The translations under genes were made by a program, and so were the position numbers. DNA of 64,000 bases from contig NW_014575563.1 of assembly GCF_000708205.1 (NCBI RefSeq), positions 1,419,361-1,483,360 of the forward strand, read 5' to 3'. Positions 35,801 through 46,619 of this stretch are shown piece by piece. The notes beneath the pieces were generated by a model. The model was not told the DNA's origin. It did not search any database and saw nothing but the letters and a program-made list of their open reading frames with translations. Position 1 is the stretch's first letter. Each line of letters starts with the position of its first letter. Source of the DNA: Mixia osmundae IAM 14324 (lineage: Eukaryota > Basidiomycota > Mixiomycetes > Mixiales > Mixiaceae).

Positions 35801-36660
35801 GGCCTGCTGTTTTCTTCGTCTTCGAATTCCTCATCACGCTCAAAGTCAACGCTCGTCGAATCATCACCGTCAAGCAGAGGATCTGCAACGCGCCGGCGTG
35901 AGGATCCGCCAGTGTTGGAGTGTGCTGCGCGCGTAGCTCGGTAATCGAGGACGGGGGTTGACGGTTCGCGAGACGTTTCGTCCTGAGAAGCGGCGATGAT
36001 CTCCTCGTCATCGTCGTCTGCGGTGTTCGCGTTGTGTAAGATGGCACCAAAAGGCCAGGGTGTAGCCATGCTAGCAGTCGGGGTCGCAAGTGCCGGCAGT
36101 GTGATACGCTTTCGGTAATCGCCATCTTCCTCCTCGTCCTCATCTTCTTCCACCTCCACGGTCGATTCTTCGCCGCTTTCCTCTTCGGCGCTCTCACCGG
36201 CACGGCCAGCTGACGGCGGTTCTGTTGCGCTCAGAGGCGTGGAGCTGCTTCCGTGCGATTGGGAGTGCGTGTGGATTCGCCTGCTCAGACGACGGCTGAT
36301 ACGGTCGACCTCGACCTCTCGCGCGCTGTGTACAGTCGTGCCCGCCTGATCCTCCGATTCGTCGTCCTCGTCGTCTGTCGTCTGTGAGTTGTGCGACTGA
36401 CTCTGCATCGAGGGTGAAGGCGAGGCGAGGTGACTTGAGCCTAGCTGGCCAGGCTCATGCTCTTCGGGCGTGCGCTGAGTATCGACAGCAAGCATCCCGC
36501 CCGATCTCGAACGCTGAAGCGAATTGCTTCTGCTCATGGCCTCACTCTGCGCGAGAGAGTCGTGGTAGACCGAAGCAGAGGAGGAACCAGCGCTGCCAGA
36601 GGGCGCCGGGCTGGATCTGAACTGGTCCAGTCGTTGATCCATCGGGCTGCCCGAGACCAT
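32809..36660 (-). CDS. F-box / leucine-rich repeat protein, Grr1 type
   Basis: Minus strand, exons 35029-36660, 34036-34977 and 32809-33987, 1250 residues. An F-box lies near residues 370-420 (KLPHEILLAILRLV then CLLVCKSWCQCGVELLWHRP), followed by about a dozen cysteine-containing LRRs such as CERLERLTLINCTEITDNSL, NIVALDLTDCKLITDKSILV, FEHLRYLDMTGLNKITDAAI and CTRLRYIDVACCPLLTDMSV. This is the layout of Grr1/GrrA, the SCF ubiquitin-ligase adaptor for cyclins and nutrient-signalling targets. The N-terminal 360 residues are disordered (poly-Asp/Glu, Ser). The C-terminus is an unusually long Gln/Arg/Asp-rich extension that may form coiled coil (residues about 900-1050). Confidence 0.88.
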
Positions 36661-37407
36661 GACGGCGACCGATCGCTATATGATTTACCGATGCAGGCTA
36701 GCAGTATATGCGGCCTTAGGGCTCCAGGTCCAGTCGTCTTGGCGTTTGGGCTCGTTTGGCACGTCAAATAGAGGTGGTGCGCTCGATGTTACGAGGGCCT
36801 ATAGCTTGCCTGTCTCGCAGTATGACCCGCCACTGTCCTTATGGTCAGCTGCTCGAGCGTCAGCAATGCGAGCGGCGGGGTCACAACGGGTGAAGTCGAC
36901 CTTTGCTCTGAGAGTCGTCCGAGCTACAGTCGAGCTAGCGACTAGCGAATCAAGCGGTTGTGTCGCCCGACGTCAAGCACAGATCTCCCGGTGATCTGAA
37001 TGAGACGAGTCTCGTAGCACGCTGAGCCCTCAAAGCGCAGCCCAGTAGGCGTCAGGCTCGGTCTGTGATGACCAAAGCTGCTGCAGGCGCGTCACAAGCG
37101 CACAAGCGAGCGATCCAGCCAAGACAAAAAGGCTCGAGCACACGTCCGAGATTTCACGACAGATGATGCAACGGACACTGCTATGTACATCCTACAGACC
37201 TTATCCTAAAGGGCAGCGAATGCAGAGCTCAGCTCTGCCGAGTTTTGTGCGAATCTTGGAAAAACTATAGACGCCAGGGAAAGGCGCGCTTGGCAGGAAG
37301 AGCGCCCGATCGATGCCAGAAGAAGATGCGTGCAGGTAGAGAGGCAAAGGACTGAATGCTGGGAAGCGTATTGCAGCGTATCGACATTAGCCGCACAGCA
37401 CGTACGT
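36661..37407. promoter_or_regulatory. Long intergenic region upstream of the GRR1-like gene
   Basis: About 750 bases, the longest gene-free stretch of the window. It lies between the start of the GRR1-like gene and the stop of the CCCH gene, both on the minus strand. It likely contains the GRR1-like promoter and long 5' leader plus the CCCH 3' UTR. No tRNA, repeat or convincing reading frame was found by eye. Confidence 0.5.
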
Positions 37408-39788
37408 TCAAGCTTTGACTGTGGCAGGCAAGGCTGCAGCTGAGCGTGATGGCGAGATAGCTGGCTCTGCGACGGCAGATTTCTGCTCGACGACATTGGT
37501 CGCAGTCTTGCTCTCGTTGCTGCTTGACTTGACCTTCACTTTTGGCGGTTGCGCAGCCGCGGGACGAGCAGCAGCCGCAGCGAAGCTGAAAGCAAGCTTG
37601 GCAGGAGCTGCAGGAGGCGATGGCGCTGGCTGTGGGCCAGTCTCAACAGACGCTGCAGCTTCTGAAGCGTCCTGACTAGTGACAGGCGCATCGACAGGCT
37701 TCTGTGGTATATCGTGATTCGCTGCCGCGCTTTCGGCAGCGGCCTCATCAGAGGTTTCCTTAGGCTTCTCCGCAGGGAGCGGAGCAGCTTTGGGCGTCGG
37801 ACTTTTCGCCTGAGGTGAGATGGCCGTTGCAGGCAAGGCGGGAAAATCTTGCTCGCCGCTCGGGACACGCTGGCTCAAGGGTGCGCGCGATCCGGATCGG
37901 GCAGTCGCTCCGCTGAAGCCATTGGACTGAGATGACGATCCGTTTGTCATCGGAGGTCGTCGTGTACCGTTCAGTGCATTGCTTTGGCGTGTCGAGTTGA
38001 GCAATCTCTCAACCTTTTCGCGAGCGACTTCATCAGGTCGATGCGACGCTCCATTGTTATACTTTGGGAAGGCCGCCGTCTGTGCAGCCGCATTCGGCGC
38101 GAAGCGGCCGTTTGCAGATCCGGCGTAGCCGCCCCGACGGGCGAAGCTCCCTCTGTCCTTCTCGCGAACGAGTAGCTCGCTCAATGTCGTGCCATCGACG
38201 CCGCAAAGGTCGCGATGGAGCTGACGAGCATCGCCTGAACCATCTGCGAGCGGATGGCCAAATGGACATTCATCGCCATTGCGACAACGGTTGTCGCCCC
38301 AGAAGGTGCAAGGGCGAGAGGATTTGAAGCTTGGGTCGGCACCTGCAAATTTGCCGGTGCGAAATGGCTTCAGTTGCGTATGAGCAGCAGCAGGGCCTGG
38401 GCCCGCCACAGTGGGAGGCATGCTGCCGAGATTGCCTGGCCGACGACTGTGGACGCCTGGAGCAGGGGCATGGAGACCGGGGCCAGATTGCTGACGAGAA
38501 TGCGAAGGAACGCTGCCCGATCGCGCAGAGCCTGTGTATTGACTCTGCTGACCGTACGAGCCGTTCTGCTTATACGATTGCGCCGAATGGGAACGTTCGT
38601 GTCGCTGGGCTTCTCGGGAAGCGTCATAAGCCTCGGAAGAAGCAGGCAAGCCGTTAGCATAGTATGCTTGCGGTGGGCCGTAGCCGTATTGAACGTGGTT
38701 CATCGCGGGCGGCGCAAAGTGACCATTGGTCGTGGCAGGTGAAGTAGCAACGGTGCTGTCGCCGCCCGCCTGGCTACTCTCGGTTGTAGCCTGTGAAGCA
38801 TCTGCCGTCGTCCGTTCGCCAGCATCTTTGGTCGAGGCAGTGCTGCTAGGACGAGCAGGTAGACTATGGCCATTAGGAAGAGGCGATGTAGACGTCGATC
38901 GTAGAGAGTCACTGAGGGGTGCAGCCGTTGCAGCAGGCGATGGCTGACTCGCGTTCGTCGGCACTGCGGACGGCAGGGCACTGAATTGAGCAGCGTAGTG
39001 CTGAGGTGCCATGTTGCCATTTGGATCATGGGCGTACATCTGAGGCGGCGCAAACATGGGATAACCCGGATATGCATGCTGACCTTGGCTCGAGGGAGGC
39101 GGACCGTAATAGTAGTGTGCCGGCGGAGCATAATGACTCGCATAGTAATCTTGTTGGGACGGGTGCGACGGGCCATCTTGCCCGTGATGGTTGAGCGGCG
39201 GTGAAGCGTAGTAGATCATGTTGGGATCAAAGACGGGCATGCCATTCGACGACTGGGCGCCGTTCATCATGGTCGGATGGACCGAAGCTGAAGGATTGAA
39301 GATGGGCATGGGCTGATGCTGCACCATCTGACCGTTCTGCTGTGCGCCCTGAATGACTTCGGAGGCCCGCTTGTGTGCCTCTGCCTGAGCGAGCGCTTCC
39401 TCGGTGATGACGTGCGCAAAAGCACAAGCATCGCCGTACTTGCACTTGCCGAGAGGGAAGAAGCGACAGGGTATCGTCTTTGCTACTTCGGCGGGAGGCA
39501 AGTTGGGATTGAGCGGGTCCGGATTGACTTGCTCTTTGACTGCAGCGTCATCCGTCGCCTGATGACCATTCAAGGCTGTCAGAGCGAAGAGGGCAGCATT
39601 AAATGTGTGCCTAAGATATCAAGCGGGATGTACGCACTCTCTGGAGACGACGGGGTTGGCTTGCCATTGCCCGCGGGGCTCTGTGAAGGCGCAACGACGG
39701 GGCTTGCGTGCTGGTCCTTGTTGGCCTGCTTGAGCTGCGCAACCGAGACGGTAGGACTGGCCGTCTGTGCGTCAGGTGCGGACACCAT
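37408..39788 (-). CDS. CCCH zinc-finger RNA-binding protein
   Basis: Minus strand, exons 39638-39788 and 37408-39575, 772 residues. Two C-x7-C-x5-C-x3-H fingers are visible, CRFFPLGKCKYGDACAFAH near residue 85 and CTFWGDNRCRNGDECPFGH near 480, separated by a long Tyr/Pro/Gln-rich linker (for example YYGPPPSSQGQHAYPGYPMF). The C-terminus is Ala/Pro/Lys-rich. This arrangement resembles fungal Lee1/Cps3-like proteins, which are poorly characterised and probably bind mRNA. There is no RING, so it is not a makorin. The low-complexity regions suggest condensate-prone behaviour (inference). Confidence 0.8.
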
Positions 39789-40254
39789 ATCGGACTGACT
39801 GTTCCGACTCTGACGAGTGGTGTCGGAGGATTACGCTCTCCGGACGACAAGCTCTGCTGGGGCTCAGAGGAAAGTATACTGCGAGCGGAGAAGATGAGCA
39901 GAGCATCCTCTAGCGCGTGGGCAGGATGTTGAGTCACCTTTTGCAGCGAGTAGACCGTCAAGTCGTCGTCTGCTCAGAATTGGAGCCAGCAAAAAGTTTG
40001 TAAAGCAACGCCGAAGGACCGGACTTTGAAGCTGCCCGCTGACGAATGCTGCTCCTCTGTCTGCAACCCAAAGCTACGCGATCACTTGGTGCAAGCCAAC
40101 CGGCAGACCGACAGAGACTTGGCGAGATGGCAGCACGAAATTCGTCTCGAGCTTCGACTGCAGCCACCGACCGGCGAGCGCGCGGATGTTCGGGAAAAAT
40201 TCAAGCGCGGCCGAGTCTGGCTCGAGGCTCGCGAAAGGCGTACAGCTCGGCTCA
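39789..40254. promoter_or_regulatory. Divergent intergenic region, CCCH gene / NOP6-like
   Basis: 466 bases between divergent start codons. No supported gene, tRNA or repeat is visible; it should contain both promoters and leaders. Confidence 0.45.
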
Positions 40255-41165
40255 ATGTCGACGACAGATGCCCCCAAGCTGACCAAGAAGCAGCAAAAGG
40301 CACTCGCATTTCGATCGGGCAACAAAAAGGGCGCAAAGAAGGCAGCACAGCTCGCGCAGGACGAGGTTCCGGCTGATGATCTCGAGGAGGATGCTCCACA
40401 GGCGACAAGCAAGCCTGCCAAGAGGAAAAAAGAGGGCGAATCGGTAGCCAGCAAGGATGCGCTGTCGAAGGAAGCCAAGCCAGAGCCCGGAGAGGAGAAA
40501 GCAAAGAGCCAACCGCCGAAGAAAGTCCGCTTGATCGTCTTTGTTGGTACGTTCCCTAGCGTCAGGAGGGGACATCTACAGTGACAGACATATTGCAGGC
40601 AATCTTGCCTACGATGTCACTGCAGATCAGGTCGCTGCGCACTTTGAGCCGTGCGGTATGCGCGCCTTTGCACGTCGCGCACGCGTCGATGGCTCATGCG
40701 AGCCGCACAGGTGAGATACCGAGCGTCAGGCTAGGGACTAGTAAGGCTGCGGCAGAAGGAGCGCAGCAAGTCAAGAGCAAAGGCTATGCGTTCGTCGAGT
40801 TCAAACAAGCCAGCTCGCTGCAGAATGCGCTCAGATTGCACCATTCGCTCATTCCGCCCAGCAAGCGCAAGATCAACGTCGAGCTGACTGCAGGTGGTGG
40901 CGGAAAGGGCGAGAAGCGACAGGCAAAGATACAAGCCAACCGGAAGCGCTTGGATACCCAGCGTGAGAAACGCGCCGAGGTGGCCAAAGAATCCAAGAAA
41001 GCCAAAGGCGACGAACTCGTTCGGCACTTTCGATCCGACCAACCTACTGAGCTTGGTGATGAGGGGCAGGCGCCGAAGAAAGTCAGCAGAAAGAAAGGCG
41101 CGCTGCCAAAGAAGAAGCCCGATAAGCCCTGGCTGTCTGGTGCGAACAACATCAAGATTGGGTGA
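40255..41165 (+). CDS. NOP6-like RRM protein of ribosome biogenesis
   Basis: Exons 40255-40546, 40599-40655 and 40711-41165, 267 residues. A Lys-rich N-terminus (KLTKKQQKALAFRSGNKKGA) leads to one RRM: RLIVFVGNLAYDVTADQVAA (RNP2), AHFEPCGEIPSVRLGT and KGYAFVEFKQASSLQNALRL (RNP1), then INVELTAGGGGKGEKR and a long basic helix, ending KPWLSGANNIKIG. Order, size and basic ends match yeast Nop6, a nucleolar assembly factor of the small ribosomal subunit. The start was chosen at the first ATG preceding the conserved KKQQKALAF. Confidence 0.84.
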
Positions 41166-41221
41166 AATCGGAGTGCATTGTATACAATCTGTTGTTGTCA
41201 ACATGGGTACATCATAATGCT

Positions 41222-41750
41222 CTAGTCATCATCTCGCGGCGGTGGTGGTCCACCTGCGTGCGAATGTCAGGAAAGCTTGAAAGGCCCATCGACGCATAAG
41301 GACGAACAGGGCTGCAGCATCCTCTGCATCGACAGCGTCAGCGCTCAGATGCAATCCAGATTGTGCCGTACGTACCTCGGTCATCTCAAACTTTGCTCTG
41401 CCAATCGACTCGCCGTCTGCCAGAGCGCTGTACTGCAGCAGAGGAGGATGGCCGACGATGGATGCGTACGTGTCTCGATGCTGATGCGTATTCCATTCGC
41501 TGCGAGTACATGAGCTCTCTCTGTCCTCGCATAGCTTCGACGTACTACTTGGTGATGTCTGCATTGCCTGTGCCTGTATAGCGGGCGTGCACTGCGGCGC
41601 ACAAAGGTGATCAGCTCGCTTTTTCTGACTGCAAGCAATGCCTGCTCACGATTCTCCAGCTGTGTGTTCTTAGTATACTTGAGCTCCGAAGACTACAGCG
41701 CACTTCAATAAGCCTTCGTCAGTCAGCTCCATGCGTTCGTGACTCACCAT
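41222..41750 (-). CDS. SF3b complex subunit 5 (SF3b10 / Ysf3)
   Basis: Minus strand, six exons: 41748-41750, 41650-41692, 41549-41591, 41376-41499, 41308-41323 and 41222-41253, 86 residues, exactly the family size. The protein reads MSSELKYTKNTQLENLHARY, TGTGNADITNEWNTHQHRDT, YASIVGHPPLLQYSALADGE, and ends MLQPCGPPPPRDDD. It is a core scaffold subunit of SF3b in U2 snRNP. The first coding exon is only the ATG, directly followed by GTGAGT, and the fifth exon has 16 bases. All introns are GT-AG. It sits head-to-tail with eIF3d, 79 bases downstream of that gene's stop. Confidence 0.93.
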
Positions 41751-41829
41751 GGTCGAAGTAACTCGAGACTGAAGGAGAGAAATCGCGCGGTCAAACTGGG
41801 GGACAATGCAATGTTCATGAACATGATTA

Positions 41830-43753
41830 CTAGTAGTCATCATCGTCATGGGCAGACTCCTCGCCAATGTCTTCGATGTTCTCAGTCTGCTCAAAGGCGT
41901 CCAGTGGAACAGAGTAGAGCCGGATGACAGGCTAGACCCGATCAAGAGTCAGCATTCGTTTCGTCGCGCATGAGCCAAACGCTACCTTGTTCGGATCCTT
42001 GAGCAAAACATACTTGCCCTCGTTCTGCTTCAGACAGAGATCGACGACGGTACGTACGATACCCCACCCATTGGCGACGTTGACGTTGAGCTGGGCAGCA
42101 AAATCTTTGGACTTGAACCATTGGCTTCCTAAGATAACGTGACGATTCGGATCTTTTGGGTTGCCGCGAGCGACGTAACCCATCTTGATCTGCTCTGCGC
42201 CTGCGAGGATGGACTGCACAGCCCATCGAGCAAGCTTGCAGCTGTTGTTCTTCATCTCCGTCGCAATGACAGCGCCGCGTTGCGCATCAAGCTTGCTTCG
42301 CCAGTCGGGCGCACCTCCGGCGCCCTGTGCTCTGCTATCGAATTCGAACAACGTACGCGTATTGATGTATTGGTCGCCTTCTGTTCCTGACGCCTTGAGG
42401 ATCGTGTCAACCTCTGTACGCACAACGAGCTGGATGTCTTCGTTCTCGGTCACGCTGAGATCGAATTTGCGGTAGCGGTAGCCACACGAAGCTAACGGTT
42501 CTGGCTCGTCTGGGTTATGGAACGGGTTGGGATGATCCATGTCGACGCGAGAAGCTTCGTCCTCCTTGACGACTTGCGATGCAAAGTTGTCGTTCAGGAA
42601 AGTCGCCTCCTGTGCTAGAGCCGCTGGGGTGTTGATGCCGCCGTCTCGCTCATTCTCCATTGGCGGATCAGACGCATTCTCGTTGACGGTGAGATAGTCT
42701 GCTCGCAGGATCAGCTCTGCAAGAGGTCGGGACTGTCTCGGAGCTCACCTAGAGGCCCTTGTTCGCGTTTGTCAAGGAAGAGCTTGTCCTCTTTGCGGAC
42801 CAGAATGAGATCCCAAGGGTAGAGCGAGCGAGTGGAGCACATCAGCATCGACAAGACGGTATCGGTTGCAAAGACTTGGGCTCTGTTGCTGTTTGCAATC
42901 TCTTGCAGGACCGGATCCTCGGACGCCGATGGATTGTATCGCACCCGTACAGTCGGTTGCAAGGGACGCTCGTTCTTTGTATTGATGCGATCATACTGCT
43001 TGTCGTATTCATACACCGCGCCATAGCTCGAGCTGGTCCGTTAGTGTCAGTGCAGGTCAGATAGCAGCATGGACTAGCTCACAGCGTGTCGGCATCGCTC
43101 GTGTCGACGTCCAGCCTGAGCTTCGACAAGCGAGCAAATTCGATTTCCTCGAGGACGATCCAGTCTTGGCCGATGTGAACGGACGACTCGCGCGTGCGTT
43201 GCTGCTCCCAGCGCCCGTTGACCCATCCCCCTCGACTGCCGCCTCTCATGCCGCCTCTGAATCCTCCCCTCTGCTGATAGCCGCCTCGACCGGTCGCGTT
43301 GGCAGGATAACCCCCTCGTCCACCTACCGCAGCGCCACCTCTGTAAGGTCTATAGCCACCTCGCCCTCTGAATCCGCCACGAGCACCGCCGGCGAAAGAG
43401 TTGCCGCCTTGTTGGCCAGCGGTCGCCTTGGCTCTCGCACTCGCACCGCCGTCGACGAGTGAAAAAGATGCCTCGTCCTCGTCGTTCTGGTATTCCTTGT
43501 ATGAACCCATCCCGCTCGTGTCACCATACGCTTCTCTCTGTCTGCGCGAGCCGGCATTAGATCGATCGTAGCCCCCTCCTTGGTATGCGGCAGGTGCGCT
43601 AGCTGCATTTGCCCATTCGACAATGGTGCCTACCCTGTCCGATTTTGAGTAGGACTGGAAAGGTATGTCTGCAAACTTGGTCGGTAGCGCTGAACTCGAG
43701 GGACCAAAGTGATCTGCAGAGTCTGCCAGGGGAGGCAGTACGAATCCTGGCAT
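41830..43753 (-). CDS. Translation initiation factor eIF3 subunit D
   Basis: Minus strand, exons 43083-43753, 42749-43032, 41986-42698 and 41830-41931, 589 residues. Matches: PFQSYSKSDRVGTIVEWANA, the cap-binding-domain region starting YGAVYEYDKQYDRINTKNER, ATDTVLSMLMCSTRSLYPWD, DYLTVNENA, ILAGAEQIKMGYVARGNPKD, and the end DDDDY. eIF3d binds mRNA and caps a subset of transcripts during initiation. Between residues about 110 and 180 lies an RGG-rich insert (FRGRGGYRPYRGG, RGGYQQRGGFRGGMRGGSRG) likely methylated on Arg and RNA-binding; similar inserts are known in filamentous fungi. Confidence 0.94.
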
Positions 43754-43864
43754 GACTGTCCTGGGCCTGTCGTTCGGTGGTGAGTCCCTTTTTTTTTTTT
43801 CCCGACTGCACGCGTCCGCTGCGTGTGCTCCTCGCCGCGGTGTGGTCAGATCAAGTGCTCAGAC
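43754..43864. promoter_or_regulatory. Divergent promoter with poly(dA:dT) tract, eIF3d / clathrin light chain
   Basis: Only 111 bases separate the two start codons. They hold an uninterrupted run of 12 T (43789-43800). Such tracts keep nucleosomes away in fungal promoters, so it may serve both genes. Confidence 0.6.
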
Positions 43865-44981
43865 ATGAGTAATTTCCCAGATGTACGTGCCCCACTTTTC
43901 AAGCTGATCGAGAGATTCATGACGGCCCGAGTAGCTGGACGAGTTTGAGTCAGGCGCAGTGCCAAGTGGCAGCGATGACCTTGCTCGCGCTCAGTCTGCC
44001 TTTCCCTCCCTAGACGATGATGACGACTTTGGCGCACCCGCAGCCGCTCCCTCCGCAACCGCATCTCGCAGGCCTGCATCCGGCTTGCAGTTCCCCGCGC
44101 TGGACGAGCTCGACAAACCGCGGCAGCCCGCTTTGGCCGACGCAGCCGACGACGATGACTTCTTGGGTACACCGACACGAGCTACGCAACAAGCCCCCGC
44201 GCCAGCTCGGCAGTATGCTCCCGATGACTTTATGAGCTCATTTGCACGCGATCCCCCGGCGGCCGCGCCTGCACCAGCAGTACACGAGGAAGACGAGGTG
44301 TCCAAATTCGCCAATCAGTTTCCTGATATCGGTCAGCCCGAGCCCGCGCCGGCGCCTGCCCCTACACAGCAGCTACAACAAGTCAGCTTACATTTCATTT
44401 CTTCACGTATCGTCTGTTGACTTGCTCGATCCAGAACGGCTACTCCACCGCGCCTCAATACGCAGCATCACAAGGTGCCTTTACACAAGCGCCCGAGCCG
44501 GAAACAGACGCCATCAAGTAGGTCAATATCGAATCAGACGATCGCAGAGGCTGATACAGGTACGGACAGAGCTTGGAGAGCGAAACAGGCCGAAGAGATC
44601 AAAGAACGCGACGCGCGGTCTGCAGAGAAGCGAGAGGAGACCATCACGAGAGCCCAAAAGGCTATTGACGACTTTTACAAGAACTATAACGAAGCAAAGG
44701 AGAAAAACATTGCGAGCAACAAGTCAGTCAAGCTGCTCTCCTCTTTGAAGAACACGCTGATCACGCTTTGCGGTAGAGAGGAGGAGTCAAAGTATTTGTC
44801 AGCGCAAACGGACGCGCTCGCAAAGGGCACGACATGGGATCGCATTGCCGAGCTCGTTGAGCTAAAAGACTCGCGATCAAAGACCAACACAAAGTCCACA
44901 CGCGACCTCACCAGATTCAAGGAGCTCATCCTCAGTCTCAAGCGCGAAGGGGAGACTGCACCTGGCGCCGGGGGCTACTAG
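43865..44981 (+). CDS. CLC1: Clathrin light chain
   Basis: Exons 43865-43882, 43935-44381, 44435-44517 and 44570-44981, 319 residues. The acidic start MSNFPDLDEFESG and Asp-rich N-terminus precede the heavy-chain-binding helix AWRAKQAEEIKERDARSAEK, AQKAIDDFYKNYNEAKEKNI, and the conserved tail GTTWDRIAELVELKD ... FKELILSLKREGETAPGAGG. It regulates clathrin lattices at the Golgi and plasma membrane. The third acceptor was placed at 44569 since only that gives DAIKAWRAKQ. The central region is Ala/Pro-rich. Confidence 0.92.
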
Positions 44982-45151
44982 TCGCTGCTTCATACCATGT
45001 TGTGACTCTCGTGCAGACTGATAGTCGGGCTTGAACATCAGGATGAGCTCTTGCTAGCCAATGTGCGTGGCCACGCAGGCGCCAGCTCTCGCTACGAGTG
45101 CTGCGAGCTCGTCTCATACAATGAAGTACATACGGGGCAGTGAGCGAGCCT

Positions 45152-46481
45152 TCATGTCTTGCCCTTGCGAAAGTTGGACCATGCCGCAGTGCCGCCCTTT
45201 CTCACAAAAGGTCGCGGTTTCCTTGCAGGCATGTTCGCATCGAGCAGCGCATCGATGCTGTCCGCCTCCACTTCGGCAGCACCGCTCAACAGCGGATGCA
45301 AAGGCTCCGCATCCGGTGGCCGCCACTGATCCGCCGTGGGGAGCTCAGGCTGCGCTCGAGGCGCAACTGCAGGTATCCTTCTGAAAGCTGATGGTCGAAA
45401 TGTCGGCGCTGTAGATGCTACCGCTGCGTCCGCGACCGGTTCGGCTGCCGTACTACTTGGAGTCGTTGTGATGGGCGACTTTGTATCAAGCGCCGAGACA
45501 CTGCTGTCGGAATGCAACGGTGCAGTTCGAACAGGTACCGTCACTGCAATGCGTTTGAAGCCGCCGGAGCTTTTCTGCGCAGGTGCGGCGGCAGTCATCG
45601 CGTTCTCTGTAGCTATCGCGCGAATGGGTTGCACAGGCTGAGACTGCATGACGCCAGCAGCTTGCGCGAGGCGAGCGAACTCGCGCTCCTCGCGTTTGCG
45701 CTCTTTCTCCTTGCGTTTGTCGAGCTGGCCGGAGACGGCAGCAGCAGCGCGTGATTCTGCCTTGAGCTCGAGGAAGCGTTTCTTGTGGTGATGGTCATAT
45801 GAGTTGAGATGCTCGTCGTATTGCCGCACGTTGACATATCTGCGTGCGATTTCAGAGGCAGATACGGATGCGTCGCGGGGGAGCTCACGCTTTGTCGCAT
45901 AGCTGACAGTGGAACTTCTCGATGGCCGAGACTATTTCTGCTTTCACCGCAGCTTCGCGAGCGACCCTGGCCTGTGTACGAGCATTGAGTACGACGCAGG
46001 ATCGAAGAAGCAGTGCCCACTTCTCTCGCTGCTCTTTGCTCGTCCGTCTCGCGAGCCAGCTTGATCGAATCTAGCGTGCGCTGCCTGAGGGAGGCATTGT
46101 CGAGCATGTCTCGTTCGAGCTCGACCTTGCCGAGACCCATGAGGTCGGCCTTGTAGACGACCTGGATAGGCTCAATCCGGCCTTGTCCATTGAGGCCTAA
46201 CCCTTGGCCTGCTTGCCATCCCATACGCTCGAGCAGTCGCTGACCGACATTATCGGCCTTTATAGGCAATTGCTGGCCGTAGTCGGGAGTCACAGCTCGG
46301 CGCTTGCCAGCATGCGTGGAGCTATGTGCTGTCTCCGGGGACGGTGACCTCGAGACAATAGATCCATAGCCACTGCTGCTGGCTCCATCCGAGTCCTGAT
46401 CATCTGGCGATTCACGCTGGGGAAAGAACAGGCAGCAGAGTCCGCTCGTCGATAGCAGCGAGCTACCTTCAGGCTTGACAT
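45152..46481 (-). CDS. G-patch and C2H2 zinc-finger protein (GPATCH8/ZNF804-like)
   Basis: Minus strand, exons 46467-46481, 46021-46416, 45889-45971 and 45152-45839, 393 residues. A G-patch (NVGQRLLERMGWQAGQGLGL then GRIEPIQV) is followed by one C2H2 finger, FHCQLCDKAYVNVRQYDEHL with NSYDHHHKKR, a Lys/Arg/Glu-rich helix and a disordered Pro/Ala C-terminus. The combination matches fungal relatives of GPATCH8. G-patches activate DEAH helicases of the Prp43/Prp2 type, so a role in splicing or ribosome assembly is likely (inference). The 15-base first exon rests on a good donor and frame. Confidence 0.85.
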
Positions 46482-46619
46482 CCGCGGATCGTCGTGGCTG
46501 TGGCTGCTCACTCGTCTGACAACGATTGCCGGCTTGGTGTCGCCACTGTCGCGAGCAGTCGCGCTCTCGCGTCTTACTCGATCTGGTTCGGCGTCACTCC
46601 ACCACCTCGGCCCCGCCGC

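Noticed and set aside
36658-36661. A second CATG with a plus-strand open frame of about 110 codons opposite the GRR1-like start.
   Set aside because: The plus frame has no family resemblance or splice logic; palindromic CATG makes such coincidences common.
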